Below are positions 7,007 to 16,235 of a stretch of DNA of 25,679 nt, one piece after another; positions within the stretch are counted from its first letter, which is position 1, and each line of letters starts with the position of its first letter. Location: NCBI GenBank assembly GCA_937952095.1, contig CALFYG010000249.1, forward strand, positions 1 through 25,679. Reading direction: 5' to 3'. The position numbers and the translations under genes are program-made. The notes under the pieces are model-generated. The model saw only the letters and a program-made list of their open reading frames with translations, was not told the origin of the DNA and did no database searches. This DNA is from an uncultured Micrococcales bacterium (GTDB lineage Bacteria; Actinomycetota; Actinomycetes; S36-B12; UBA10799).

Positions 7007-8458
7007 TCAGGCGGTGACCGCCCGGGCCGAGGCCGGCAGCGGACGCGGCAGGTTCGTCTCCCCCATCAGGAACTCGTCGATCGACGCGGCCGCGGCCCGC
7101 CCTTCGGCGATCGCCCACACGATCAGTGACTGTCCGCGCCCTGCGTCACCGGCCACGAACACCCCCGGCACCGTGCTGGCGTAGTCGTCGCCGCGCACGA
7201 AGTTGCCGCGTTCGTCGCGTTCGATCCCGACCTGAGCGCTGATGGCATCCGCCTCCGGGCCCACGAAGCCCATCGCCAGTGTGACCAGATCGGCGGGGAT
7301 GACCGTCTCCGAGCCGTCAACCTCGACGGGACGCCCGTCCACCCACTCGACCTCGACAAGAACGAGTCCGGTGACGCGGCCGTTGTTCCCCAGGAACTTC
7401 TTGGTGGAGACGGAGAACTTCCGGTCGCCGCCCTCCTCATGGGCCGAGGAGACCCGGAAGATCATCGGGTACGTGGGCCAAGGCTGTCCGGAGGGTCGCG
7501 TCTGCGGCGGAGTGGGAAGGATCTCCAACTGCGTGATGCTGGCGGCACCCTGTCGGATGGCGGTCCCCAAGCAGTCAGCGCCGGTGTCACCGCCACCGAT
7601 GATCACCACGTGCTTGCCACGCGCATGGATGGGCGAATCCTCGAGGTCACCCTCCTGGACCCTGTTGGCCAGTGGCAGGTACTCCATCGCCTGGTAGATG
7701 CCCGTCAACTCCCGGCCCGGCACCGGCAGTTCGCGACCGATCGTCGAGCCCACCGCGAACAGGACCGCGTCGTAACGGCGGCGCAGGTCGTCGGCGCTGA
7801 TGTCCTTGCCCACCTCGATGCCGGTGCGGAACTTGACCCCCTCGGCCTCCATCTGGGCCAGGCGCCGGTCGAGGTGGCGCTTCTCCATCTTGAACTCCGG
7901 GATGCCGTAGCGCAGCAGTCCCCCGACCCGGTCGGCCCGCTCATACACGGCGACCGTGTGACCGGCGCGCGCCAACTGCTGGGCCGCGGCCAGGCCGGCC
8001 GGACCGGATCCGACAACGGCGACGGTCTTGCCGGACAAGCGCTCGGGAGGCTGCGGCGTGACCCAGCCGTGCTCCCACGCCTCGTCGATGATCGACACCT
8101 CGACCTGCTTGATCGTCACGGGGTCCTGGTTGATCCCCAACACACAGGCGCTCTCGCACGGTGCCGGGCACAGGCGGCCGGTGAACTCCGGGAAGTTGTT
8201 CGTGGCGTGCAGGCGCTCGATGGCGCCCTGCCAATCCCCTCGCCGGGTGAGGTCGTTCCACTCCGGGATCAGGTTGCCCAGCGGGCACCCGTTGTGGCAG
8301 AACGGGATGCCGCAGTCCATGCAGCGGGAGGCTTGCGTGCGCAGCTTCGTCTCGCCGAACGGCTCGTACACCTCGCGCCAGTCCTGGATCCTGACATCCA
8401 CGGGGCGCCGCGTGGGCAGCTCCCGCCCGGCCTTCAGGAATCCTCTGGGATCAGCCAC
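7007..8458 (-). CDS. gltD: Glutamate synthase small subunit (NADPH, FAD, 4Fe-4S)
   Basis: The 483-residue beta subunit takes electrons from NADPH through FAD and iron-sulfur clusters to GltB, which makes two glutamates from glutamine and 2-oxoglutarate. Cysteine clusters are visible at 46, 49, 54 and 58 (CMDCGIPFCHNGCPLGN) and at 97, 101 and 105 (CPAPCESAC). The FAD site is VVGSGPAGLAAAQQLARAG (residues 148-166) with a following ERADRVGGLLRYGIPEFKM, and the NADPH site is VVIIGGGDTGADC. The GTG start at 8458 overlaps the gltB stop by 8 bp and has GGAGG six bases upstream, so I prefer it to the longer reading to 8500. It is cotranscribed with gltB. Confidence 0.97.
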   Translation of the reverse strand: MADPRGFLKAGRELPTRRPVDVRIQDWREVYEPFGETKLRTQASRCMDCGIPFCHNGCPLGNLIPEWNDLTRRGDWQGAIERLHATNNFPEFTGRLCPAPCESACVLGINQDPVTIKQVEVSIIDEAWEHGWVTPQPPERLSGKTVAVVGSGPAGLAAAQQLARAGHTVAVYERADRVGGLLRYGIPEFKMEKRHLDRRLAQMEAEGVKFRTGIEVGKDISADDLRRRYDAVLFAVGSTIGRELPVPGRELTGIYQAMEYLPLANRVQEGDLEDSPIHARGKHVVIIGGGDTGADCLGTAIRQGAASITQLEILPTPPQTRPSGQPWPTYPMIFRVSSAHEEGGDRKFSVSTKKFLGNNGRVTGLVLVEVEWVDGRPVEVDGSETVIPADLVTLAMGFVGPEADAISAQVGIERDERGNFVRGDDYASTVPGVFVAGDAGRGQSLIVWAIAEGRAAAASIDEFLMGETNLPRPLPASARAVTA

Positions 8459-11400
8459 GGCTCGCCTCCATGATCGCCTCGTCAACATTGCGGCCCTCAC
8501 TTCGCGCGAGGGCGATCGCGTCCAGCACCTTGCGGTAGTCGCGCGGCATCACCTTGCAGAAGCGACGCAACGACGCCTCCCAGTCCGACAACAACTCCGC
8601 GGCCACCTCGGAACCGGTCTGCTCGGCATGCTCGGTCACCACACCGTGCAGCCAGATCGCATCATCGGCATCGAGGTCCTCGAGCGCGACCATGTCCTGG
8701 TTGATTCGGTCGATGTCGGCGTCGAGCAGGAACGCGGTACCGCCCGACATCCCCGCGGCGAAGTTGCGGCCGATGGCTCCGAGCACCACTGCGTGACCGC
8801 CCGTCATGTACTCGCAGGCGTGGTCGCCGACACCCTCGACGACGACGGTCGCACCGCTGTTGCGCACGCAGCACCGCTCGCCGACCATGCCCCGTACGAA
8901 GATCCGGCCATCGGTGGCGCCGTACGCGATGACGTTGCCCGCGATGATCTGGTCCTCCGCCACGAAGGTCGACGCCTTGTCCGGCCGCACGACGAGTGTG
9001 CCACCCGACAGACCCTTGCCGAGGTAGTCGTTGGCGTCGCCCTCCAGGCGCAGTGTGATGCCCTTGGGCACGAACGCGCCGAAGCTCTGACCGGCGGAAC
9101 CGGTCAAGGTGATGTCTATCGTGTCCGGTGGCAGCCCCACGGCTCCGTAGCGCCGGGTCACCTCTGCGCCAAGCATCGTGCCGACCGTGCGGTTGACGTT
9201 GCGGATCGGCAGGGCCACCCGCACCGGCTCACCGGACTCGAGGGCCGGGGTACAGATCTCGATCAACTCCACATCCAGCGCCTTGGCCAGGCCATGGTCC
9301 TGCGTCGTCACGCACCGCAGCGGGCCATCGGCAGGATCAGGAACCGCGAGGATGGGTGTGAGATCCAAGCCCTGCGCCTTCCAATGCTCGACCGCCTCGC
9401 GCGCGTCGATCAGATCCACGCGTCCGATCGCCTCGTCCAGACTGCGAAAGCCGAGTTCGGCCAGGTACTCGCGCACCTGTTGGCCGATGAACTCGAAGAA
9501 GTTCACGACGAACTCGGGCTTGCCGGTGAACCGCTGGCGTAGCACCGGGTTCTGCGTGGCCACCCCCACCGGGCAGGTGTCGAGGTGGCACACGCGCATC
9601 ATCACGCAGCCCATCACCACCAGCGGCGCCGTGGCGAAGCCGAACTCCTCGGCACCGAGCAGCGCCGCGATGATCACATCCCGACCGGTCTTCAACTGAC
9701 CGTCGGTCTGGACCACCACGCGGTCGCGCAACCCGTTGGCGATCAGCGTCTGTTGCGTCTCTGCGAGTCCGAGTTCCCAGGGGCCACCCGCGTGCTTGAG
9801 CGATGTCAGCGGTGAGGCGCCCGTACCCCCGTCGTGACCGGAGATGAGGATGACGTCGGCGTGCGCCTTGCTCACCCCGGCCGCCACGGTGCCGACACCC
9901 ACCTCGGCCACGAGCTTCACGTGGATACGGGCGCGGTTGTTCGCGTTCTTCAGGTCGTGGATCAACTGCGCCAGATCCTCGATCGAGTAGATGTCGTGGT
10001 GCGGAGGCGGCGAGATCAGCCCCACCCCCGGCGTCGAGTGACGGGTCTTGGCCACCCACGGGTACACCTTGTGGCCGGGCAACTGGCCACCTTCGCCGGG
10101 CTTCGCGCCCTGCGCCATCTTGATCTGGATGTCGTCGGCGTTCACCAAGTACTCGCTGGTGACACCGAAGCGGCCGGAGGCCACCTGCTTGATCGCAGAG
10201 CGCTTCGAGTCGCCGTTCTCGAGCGGGATGAAGCGCTGCGGGTCCTCGCCGCCCTCGCCGGTGTTCGACTTGGCGCCGATCCGGTTCATCGCGATGGCCA
10301 GCGTTTCGTGCGCCTCCTGCGAGATCGAGCCGTAGGACATGGCACCGGTGGAGAAGCGCTTGACGATCTCGCTGACGGGCTCCACCTCCTCGATGGGGAC
10401 CGGGGGACGCTCGCCGAGTTTCAGGTCGAACAATCCGCGCAGGGTCATGAGGTGGCGACTCTGGTCGTCGACCTTGTCCGTGTACTGCCGGAACACGTCG
10501 TAGCGACCCTCCCGGGTGGCGTGCTGCAGACGGAAGACCGTCTCCGGGTCGAACAGGTGCGGCTCACCTTCGCGTCGCCATTGGTACTCACCCCCGACGT
10601 CGAGCTGGCGGTGGGCCGGTGAGATACCAGTGAGCGGGTAGGCCACGTCGTGGCGGCGGCGGACCTCGTCGTGGATCACGTCGATACCGATCCCGCCGAG
10701 CTTGGTCGGCGTCCCGGTGAAGTGCCGGTCGACGAGTTCCCGGCTCAGTCCGAGCGCTTCGAAGACCTGCGCACCGCGGTAGGAGGCGACCGTGGAGATG
10801 CCCATCTTGGACATCACCTTCAGGACACCCTTGCCCAGAGCCTTGACGAGGTTGCGCACGGCCTGCTCCGGGGAGATCTCGGTCAGCGCACCGGAACGGA
10901 CCATCGACTCCACGGTCTCCATGGCCAGGTACGGGTTCACAGCGGCGGCACCGTATCCGACGAGCAGGGCCACGTGGTGGACCTCGCGCACGTCACCGGC
11001 CTCGACCAGCAGTGAGGTCGAGGTGCGGGTCTTCTGGCGCACGAGGTGGTGGTGCACGGCCGAGGTCAGCAGCAGCGACGGGATCGGCGCGTGATCGAAG
11101 TCCGAGTCCCGGTCACTGAGCACGAGGAAGCGCACGCCGTTCTCGATGGCCTCGTCGATCTCCGCGAAGATCTCCTCAAGCCGGTCGGCCAGTGCCTGCG
11201 CTCCACCGTTGATGTCGTACAGCCCGCTGACCCGCATGGCCGCGAAGCCCGGCAGGTCCCCGTCCTGGTTGATGTGCAGGAGTTTGGCCAGCTCATCGTT
11301 GTCGATCACGGGGAACGGCAACAACACCTGTCGGCAGTGCGCCGGGTTCGCCTCAAGGAGGTTCCCTTCAGGCCCGATCGGGCTGCTCAGCGACGTGATG

Positions 11401-12962
11401 ATCTCCTCGCGGATGGCATCGAGCGGCGGGTTGGTCACCTGCGCGAACAGTTGGGAGAAGTAGTCGAAGAGCAGCCGCGGCCGGTCGGACAGCACAGCCA
11501 CAGGGGTGTCAGTACCCATCGAACCGATCGGCTCCGCGCCGGTCTGCGCCATGGGCGCCAGCAGGATCCGCAACTCCTCCTCGGTATAGCCGAAGACCTG
11601 CTGGCGGCGGGCGATGGACAGCGGGGTGTGGACGATGTGCTCACGTTCGGGCAGTTCCTCGAGGTGCAGAACGCCGGCGTGCAGCCACTCCTCGTAGGGG
11701 TGTTCGGCCGCGAGTTGGGCCTTGATCTCGTCGTCCTCGATGATGCGGCCCGCGACCGTGTCCACCAGGAACATCCGGCCTGGCTGCAAGCGACCCTTGC
11801 GCACCACCGTTGCCGGGTCGAGGTCGAGGACACCGGCCTCCGAGGCCAGGACCACAAGACCGTCGGAGGTCACCCAGAACCTGCCGGGACGCAGGCCGTT
11901 GCGGTCCAGCACCGAACCGATGATCCGACCGTCGGTGAACGACACGCTCGCGGGCCCGTCCCACGGCTCGGTCAGCGACGAGTGGTACTGGTAGAACGCC
12001 CGACGCGCGGGATCCATGTCCGGGTTGTTCTCCCAGGCTTCCGGAATCATCATCAGCACCGCATGGGGCAGGGACCGCCCCCCGAGGTACAGCAACTCCA
12101 GGACCTCGTCGAAACTCGCGGAGTCGCTCGCGGTCGGGGTGCAGATCGGAAACAGCCGATCGAGATCGCCGGGGATCAGATCGCTGCGCAGCAGCGCCTC
12201 ACGGGCGCGCATCCAATTCCGGTTGCCTTTGACGGTGTTGATCTCGCCGTTGTGCGCGATCAACCGGAACGGGTGGGCCAGCGGCCAACTGGGGAAGGTG
12301 TTGGTCGAGAAACGCGAGTGGACCATGCCCAGGGTCGACGTGGTCCGAGGGTCGGACAGGTCGGGGAAGAAGGGCTCGAGCTGAGCCGTCGTCAGCATTC
12401 CCTTGTACACGATGGTGCGGGTGCTCAGGCTCGGGAAGTACACGCCTGCGTCGCGCTCAGCACGCTTACGCAGGATGAACGCGAGTCGCTCGAGGTGCAG
12501 TTCGTCGTCGCCGACGGGACCGGAGATGAAGATCTGCCGGAACGCGGGCATCGCGCTGCGGGCGGTCTTGCCGACCATCGAGTCGTCGGTGGGCAGGTCA
12601 CGCCACCCGAGAACCGTGAGACCCTCCTCGGCGGCGATCGCCTCGATGGTCTTGACGGCGACGCCCGCCTCACCCGGCTCAGTAGGGAGGAATGCAGTGC
12701 CGACTCCGTATCGGCCGGGCGCGGGAAGCTCGAAGTCCACCACGGCCCGGTAGAGCTCATCGGGCACCTGGATCAGGATCCCGGCACCGTCGCCGGAGTC
12801 CGGCTCACTGCCGGACGCACCGCGGTGCTCGAGGTTGGTCAGAGCAGTGAGCGCCTGCTGCACGATCTCGTGCGTCGGCTGCCCGGTCATGGTGGCCACG
12901 AAGGCGACACCGCAGGCGTCGTGTTCGAACGCCGGGTCGTACAGGCCGCGGGAGAGGGTCAT
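8451..12962 (-). CDS. gltB: Glutamate synthase large subunit
   Basis: The 1,503-residue alpha subunit has all GOGAT domains in order. First is a class II glutamine amidotransferase whose nucleophile is Cys17 in EHDACGVAFVATMTG, so a propeptide of about 16 residues would be removed. A central domain follows, then the FMN-binding synthase domain (GEGGEDPQRF, KPGEGGQLPGHKVYP, ISGHDGGTGASP). The 3Fe-4S cysteines are in CVMMRVCHLDTCPVGVATQNP, and the C-terminal glutamate-synthase repeat domain contains NDYLGKGLSGGTLVV. The ATG at 12962 has GGAG about 6 bp upstream; an upstream GTG at 12968 would add two residues. Longer in-frame readings to 13376 run into the opposite hydrolase gene and are not used. 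Confidence 0.97.
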   Translation of the reverse strand: MTLSRGLYDPAFEHDACGVAFVATMTGQPTHEIVQQALTALTNLEHRGASGSEPDSGDGAGILIQVPDELYRAVVDFELPAPGRYGVGTAFLPTEPGEAGVAVKTIEAIAAEEGLTVLGWRDLPTDDSMVGKTARSAMPAFRQIFISGPVGDDELHLERLAFILRKRAERDAGVYFPSLSTRTIVYKGMLTTAQLEPFFPDLSDPRTTSTLGMVHSRFSTNTFPSWPLAHPFRLIAHNGEINTVKGNRNWMRAREALLRSDLIPGDLDRLFPICTPTASDSASFDEVLELLYLGGRSLPHAVLMMIPEAWENNPDMDPARRAFYQYHSSLTEPWDGPASVSFTDGRIIGSVLDRNGLRPGRFWVTSDGLVVLASEAGVLDLDPATVVRKGRLQPGRMFLVDTVAGRIIEDDEIKAQLAAEHPYEEWLHAGVLHLEELPEREHIVHTPLSIARRQQVFGYTEEELRILLAPMAQTGAEPIGSMGTDTPVAVLSDRPRLLFDYFSQLFAQVTNPPLDAIREEIITSLSSPIGPEGNLLEANPAHCRQVLLPFPVIDNDELAKLLHINQDGDLPGFAAMRVSGLYDINGGAQALADRLEEIFAEIDEAIENGVRFLVLSDRDSDFDHAPIPSLLLTSAVHHHLVRQKTRTSTSLLVEAGDVREVHHVALLVGYGAAAVNPYLAMETVESMVRSGALTEISPEQAVRNLVKALGKGVLKVMSKMGISTVASYRGAQVFEALGLSRELVDRHFTGTPTKLGGIGIDVIHDEVRRRHDVAYPLTGISPAHRQLDVGGEYQWRREGEPHLFDPETVFRLQHATREGRYDVFRQYTDKVDDQSRHLMTLRGLFDLKLGERPPVPIEEVEPVSEIVKRFSTGAMSYGSISQEAHETLAIAMNRIGAKSNTGEGGEDPQRFIPLENGDSKRSAIKQVASGRFGVTSEYLVNADDIQIKMAQGAKPGEGGQLPGHKVYPWVAKTRHSTPGVGLISPPPHHDIYSIEDLAQLIHDLKNANNRARIHVKLVAEVGVGTVAAGVSKAHADVILISGHDGGTGASPLTSLKHAGGPWELGLAETQQTLIANGLRDRVVVQTDGQLKTGRDVIIAALLGAEEFGFATAPLVVMGCVMMRVCHLDTCPVGVATQNPVLRQRFTGKPEFVVNFFEFIGQQVREYLAELGFRSLDEAIGRVDLIDAREAVEHWKAQGLDLTPILAVPDPADGPLRCVTTQDHGLAKALDVELIEICTPALESGEPVRVALPIRNVNRTVGTMLGAEVTRRYGAVGLPPDTIDITLTGSAGQSFGAFVPKGITLRLEGDANDYLGKGLSGGTLVVRPDKASTFVAEDQIIAGNVIAYGATDGRIFVRGMVGERCCVRNSGATVVVEGVGDHACEYMTGGHAVVLGAIGRNFAAGMSGGTAFLLDADIDRINQDMVALEDLDADDAIWLHGVVTEHAEQTGSEVAAELLSDWEASLRRFCKVMPRDYRKVLDAIALARSEGRNVDEAIMEASRG

Positions 12963-13154
12963 GCGCACTCCAGGATCATTGGTCCACCGGTCAGGTGTGC
13001 GCACGCTTGCGCCCACCCGCGGGACGCCGTTGGCCCGAAGTCGCTTCAGCATACCCGCCTCACCGTTCAGGCGCCCCCGGGCCCTTGGGAAACGGACCGG
13101 CGGCATCACCGGCACGAGTCCCGCCGGACGGCCGCAGCGGTGCACACTGTCCCT
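12963..13154. promoter_or_regulatory. Divergent promoter region of gltB and the hydrolase gene
   Basis: These 192 bp hold no gene. For gltB a -10-like TATGCT lies at 13053-13048 on the minus strand, leaving a leader of about 80 nt with GGAG before the ATG, but no convincing -35 box. For the plus-strand gene a CACACT hexamer ends 6 bp before the GTG. A short CGCCT/AGGCG hairpin around 13058-13075 is too small to interpret. Confidence 0.3.
13143..13148 (+). promoter_or_regulatory. Putative -10 element for leaderless hydrolase gene
   Basis: CACACT (13143-13148) fits a relaxed nAnnnT -10 and ends exactly 6 nt before the GTG at 13155. No ribosome-binding purines precede that GTG, so a leaderless transcript is the simplest reading. 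The first base is not T, which makes it weaker than the pyk and trpC examples. Confidence 0.35.
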
Positions 13155-14015
13155 GTGACCCAGTACCCCGTGCGCAGTCCCGATGGCACGGTGCTCGCGG
13201 CGTGGCGCAACGACGCGGCGGGGATACCGCTTCTCATCTGCAACGGCCTGGCCTCCAGCCCCGCCGCATGGCCTTCTTTGCGGGACCCCGATTGCGGCTT
13301 CGACGCGCGGACCTGGTGGCATCGCGGCATCCCGCCCTCGGAGGTGCCACAGGGCGGCATCGAGATGGCCGACCACGTCGCCGACGCCTTGGCCGTGGTC
13401 GATGACGCCGGGTGGGACCGGTACCTCGTGGTCGGGTGGTCGCTGGGGGTCAACATCGCACTCGAACTCGCAGCTGCCGACGAGCGGGTCGCGGGCGTGC
13501 TGGCACTGGCGGGGATACCGGGAGGCACCTTCGACGCGATGCTGCCCATCCCGGCGCTACCGCGGGAGGTGGCCACCTCACTGGTCGGCTTCGCCACCGC
13601 CCTGTTGCAGCGGGCGGGGGCACAGATGGGTTCGGTTGCGCACTGGTTGGGGTCGAACCCCCGCACTGCGGAGTGGCTCACTTCGAACGGCGTGATCGGC
13701 GCCAGCGCCGACATCGCACATGTGCGTGAACTGGTGCGGGACTTCCTCGGGATGGACGTGCACTGGTACGGCCGGCTCGCCGGGGGGTTGCGAAGGCATC
13801 GCACCATGGACGTCTCCACCCTGACGTGCCCCGTCGTCTACGTCAGCGCCGGTCAGGATCTGGTCACGGATCCGATGGCGGTCGAAGCGGCCGCCGACCG
13901 CACTCCCGCCGGGCGTGTGGAGCGCTGGGACGCTACCCACTTCCTCGTGCTCGAGTACCCGGACCGGGTTCGCGAGGCGCTGCTGGGTCTGGCCGGCGAG
14001 GTGGGCCTGAGCTGA
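13155..14015 (+). CDS. Alpha/beta-fold hydrolase
   Basis: This 286-residue protein belongs to the alpha/beta hydrolase superfamily. The nucleophile elbow is GWSLG with Ser96, preceded by a hydrophobic strand (YLVV). The other likely triad members are Asp235 in SAGQDLVTD and His262 in DATHFLVLEYP. The oxyanion-type loop ICNGLASSP is near residue 28 and a helical cap lies at about 125-210. There is no signal peptide, so it is cytosolic. The substrate cannot be told; the family includes esterases, haloperoxidase-like and C-C bond hydrolases. The GTG at 13155 is used because the homologous fold begins there. A long open frame upstream to 11046 is antisense to gltB. The gene stands alone, divergent from gltB and convergent with lgt. 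Confidence 0.88.
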   Translation: MTQYPVRSPDGTVLAAWRNDAAGIPLLICNGLASSPAAWPSLRDPDCGFDARTWWHRGIPPSEVPQGGIEMADHVADALAVVDDAGWDRYLVVGWSLGVNIALELAAADERVAGVLALAGIPGGTFDAMLPIPALPREVATSLVGFATALLQRAGAQMGSVAHWLGSNPRTAEWLTSNGVIGASADIAHVRELVRDFLGMDVHWYGRLAGGLRRHRTMDVSTLTCPVVYVSAGQDLVTDPMAVEAAADRTPAGRVERWDATHFLVLEYPDRVREALLGLAGEVGLS

Positions 14016-14087
14016 GGACGCGAGTGCTGCGGAAACGTCGAGATCATGCCCATGAAACCGACCACTTCGCGCCACTCGGGCTCTGCC

Positions 14088-14942
14088 TCAGGCCGCCGAC
14101 TCCACCGGCTCCCTGCCCGGCCGGTAGACCGTGGATTCCCTGCCCGGGGCGTACCGTCGTGAGATCAGGATGTAGGCGATCGCACCGACGAAGACGACCA
14201 CCGAGGTGAAGACGTTCACGCGGATCCCCAGGATCAGCGTCGCATCGTCGATGCGCAGCAGTTCCCAGAAGAACCGGCCCACCGTGTACAGCGCCACGTA
14301 CGTGGCGAACACCCGTCCGTGCCCCATCTGGAACCGGCGGTCCAGCCACCAGACGGCCACCGCCACGAAGAGACACCACAACGACTCGTAGAGGAACGTC
14401 GGGTGGAACGTCTCGAACTGCTCGTAGCCGGCCGGCCGGTTCGCCGGATCGATCTGCAGCCCCCAGGGAAGCGTGGTGGGCTCCCCGAACAGTTCCTGGT
14501 TGAACCAGTTCCCCCAGCGTCCGATCGCCTGGGCGACCGCAAGACCGGGCGCAAGCGCGTCACCGAGTGGCGGCAGCAGGAGTCCGTACCGGCGGCAGGC
14601 GTACCACGCGCCGAGCGCCCCGCCGAGCACCGCACCCCAGATCCCGAGACCGCCCTGCCAGATCTTCAGCGCCGCGACGAATCCCAGACCCCCGTCGCCG
14701 AAGTACGTCGACCAGTCGGTGATCACGTGGTACAGGCGCGCGCCGACGATACCCGCAGGTACCGCCCACAGCGCGACGTCGGCGATCTGCCCGGACTTTC
14801 CGCCGCGGGCCTGCCACCGCTTGTCGGTGATCCAGATGGCGACGAAGATTCCCAGCAGGATCGCGAGCGCGTAGGCACGCACCGGGATCGGACCGAGTTC
14901 CCACACCCCTGTAGGTGGCGATGGGATGAACGCCGGCGTCAC
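14088..14942 (-). CDS. lgt: Prolipoprotein diacylglyceryl transferase
   Basis: Lgt transfers diacylglycerol from phosphatidylglycerol to the lipobox cysteine of prolipoproteins in the membrane. The 284-residue protein starts with FIPSPPTGVWELGPIPVRAY, typical of actinobacterial Lgt. It has several membrane helices, VGARLYHV near residue 70, the Lgt signature GRWGNWFNQE at 141-150, HPTFLYES at 180-187 and GRFFWELLRIDDA near the C-terminus. In GGLGIWGA a Trp stands where E. coli has a His. The GTG start overlaps the upstream dsbA-like stop by 4 bp (GTGA), which indicates translational coupling. It is the last gene of the apparent trpCBA-mauE-dsbA-lgt unit. The 72 bp to the convergent hydrolase gene contain no clear terminator. 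Confidence 0.96.
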   Translation of the reverse strand: MTPAFIPSPPTGVWELGPIPVRAYALAILLGIFVAIWITDKRWQARGGKSGQIADVALWAVPAGIVGARLYHVITDWSTYFGDGGLGFVAALKIWQGGLGIWGAVLGGALGAWYACRRYGLLLPPLGDALAPGLAVAQAIGRWGNWFNQELFGEPTTLPWGLQIDPANRPAGYEQFETFHPTFLYESLWCLFVAVAVWWLDRRFQMGHGRVFATYVALYTVGRFFWELLRIDDATLILGIRVNVFTSVVVFVGAIAYILISRRYAPGRESTVYRPGREPVESAA

Positions 14943-15715
14943 TGCTGCGGGTTGGTGAGCGCCTCTTGCAGCGCCTCTTCGCTCTGCAGAGCCGAGCTCG
15001 GCAGTTCCTTGCCGTTCACGAAGATTGTGGGCGTGCCGGTGACCCCGGCGGAGAAAGCCGCCTCGTTCGACAGCTGCGCCCAGCCCTTGTAGGTGCCCTC
15101 ATCGACGCACTTGTCGAACTGGGTCTGGGCGTCTCCGCTCAAGCCCGCGTCAGCGCCGAACTGCTTGAGCTGCTCGTCGGTCCAGCCGTCGCCCTCGTTG
15201 GCGGGCTGGTTGGCATACACGGTGTTGTGGTACTGCTCCCCCACACCCGCGGTGATGGCACAGCCGAACGCGTTGGCGGCGTTCAGCGAGTACTCGGTGT
15301 TGAGGTTGTTGTCCAGGAAGGTCATGATCCGGTACGACAGCTGGATGTTGCCCGCGGCTGCCTCCTCCTGGATCATCGGCCCGTAGGTGGCCTCGAGGTT
15401 GGCACAAGCCGGGCACTGGAAGTCCTCGAAGATCTCGACCGTGGGCTTGCCCTCTGCGGTGTTCACCTGGAAGGCGTAGCCGGTCTCGGCGGTCACGCCG
15501 GTGGGCAGTGCGGAGTCGGCGCTCGGTGCCGGGGTGTCGTCCTTGCGGGACTGCATCACGCCGATCCCGAGGATGATCGCGACCACGGCCAGGACGGCGA
15601 TACCGCCCACGATGCGGATCGTGCGCTCGCGGCGCCGCTCAGCGGCCTGCGCGGCGGCACGTGCCTCTGCGGCCTTCTCGCGCGTACTCTTCGCGGATTC
15701 GTTCTTCTCAGCCAT
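14939..15715 (-). CDS. Membrane-anchored DsbA-like thiol oxidoreductase
   Basis: The 258-residue protein has a charged Ala/Glu/Arg-rich cytosolic stretch (1-31, probably helical or coiled coil). A single membrane anchor follows at about 33-54 (IRIVGGIAVLAVVAIILGIG), then an extracytoplasmic thioredoxin-fold domain. The active site is Cys101-Pro-Ala-Cys104 in EIFEDFQCPACANLE, and the cis-proline loop is GVTGTPTIFVNG with Pro229. An extra pair, Cys152 and Cys203, may form a structural disulfide in the helical insertion. This is the DsbA_4/thioredoxin_4 type that catalyses disulfide exchange in secreted proteins; oxidase or isomerase function cannot be told apart. It begins 4 bp after the MauE-like gene and overlaps lgt, so the three are probably cotranscribed. 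Confidence 0.92.
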   Translation of the reverse strand: MAEKNESAKSTREKAAEARAAAQAAERRRERTIRIVGGIAVLAVVAIILGIGVMQSRKDDTPAPSADSALPTGVTAETGYAFQVNTAEGKPTVEIFEDFQCPACANLEATYGPMIQEEAAAGNIQLSYRIMTFLDNNLNTEYSLNAANAFGCAITAGVGEQYHNTVYANQPANEGDGWTDEQLKQFGADAGLSGDAQTQFDKCVDEGTYKGWAQLSNEAAFSAGVTGTPTIFVNGKELPSSALQSEEALQEALTNPQQ

Positions 15716-15719
15716 GTGG

Positions 15720-16235
15720 CTAGACCTGCCTTTCCGAGTCTTCAGAGTAAACGTCTTCGTCGACTGGCCTGTTCACCGACTCGCGATCCAGAGACCACAG
15801 GGTGCGCGGGCGGACCGTCAACCATGCGGCCATCCCCGCGAACAGCAGGTCGCGCAGGATCTCCGAGGCGTACCGCCACGTGCGGCCTTCCGGCGTGACA
15901 TCCCCACCACCACCGAAACACCCGCAGTCGATGGAGTACCCGCGGATCCAGACACTGGCGATACCGATGATGAAGGCGACCATCAGCAGTCCCGACACCA
16001 ATGCCGCCCAACGGGTGAACAGCCCGACCAGCAGGAGCACGGCCAGAAGGATCTCCAGTGCCGGTAGTGCCCATCCGAGGAAGCCGGTCCATTCGACAGG
16101 GAAGACCCGGTACGCCATGACCGCGATCTTGGCGCCGTCCGGTTCGAAGATCTTGGTCAGTCCGGCGAAACCCAGGATGCCCGCCAAGACGAGGCGGAAC
16201 ACCAGCCCGATGACGTCCTTGGTCCGTTCGCTCAT
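15720..16235 (-). CDS. MauE/DoxX-family membrane protein
   Basis: The 171-residue protein has four probable membrane helices (about residues 8-28, 52-72, 76-97 and 122-142). A conserved cysteine motif, DCGCFGGGGDVTPEG, with Cys104 and Cys106, sits between helices 3 and 4. The pattern is that of MauE/DoxX-like proteins; MauE is needed with a thioredoxin-like partner for disulfide maturation of methylamine dehydrogenase. Here the next gene encodes a DsbA-like protein, so a role in handing electrons or disulfides to it is plausible but inferred. The ATG overlaps the trpA stop (ATGA, 16232-16235). Longer readings to 16430 are trpA shadows. The C-terminal tail is acidic. Confidence 0.88.
   Translation of the reverse strand: MSERTKDVIGLVFRLVLAGILGFAGLTKIFEPDGAKIAVMAYRVFPVEWTGFLGWALPALEILLAVLLLVGLFTRWAALVSGLLMVAFIIGIASVWIRGYSIDCGCFGGGGDVTPEGRTWRYASEILRDLLFAGMAAWLTVRPRTLWSLDRESVNRPVDEDVYSEDSERQV

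Noticed and set aside
5403..7184. 593-codon plus-strand open frame over pyk and the pyk-gltD gap
   Set aside because: Antisense shadow of pyruvate kinase, with His/Asp/Arg-rich composition and no recognisable domain. It also crosses the terminator hairpin.
11046..13154. Very long plus-strand open frame reaching the hydrolase gene, about 700 codons upstream of 13155
   Set aside because: It is antisense to gltB, whose product has all GOGAT motifs. The frame is open only because of high GC content and has low-complexity Arg/His/Gly composition. Only the last 286 codons are a real gene.
12963..13376. N-terminal extension of gltB up to 13376
   Set aside because: It would overlap the start of the hydrolase gene and place about 138 extra residues before the nucleophile Cys. 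ATG 12962 with GGAG gives the standard short propeptide.
14016..14087. Terminator between the convergent hydrolase and lgt genes
   Set aside because: Only CGAGTG/CACTCG with a loop of nearly 50 bases and a GCCC/GGGC pair were seen, too weak to call.
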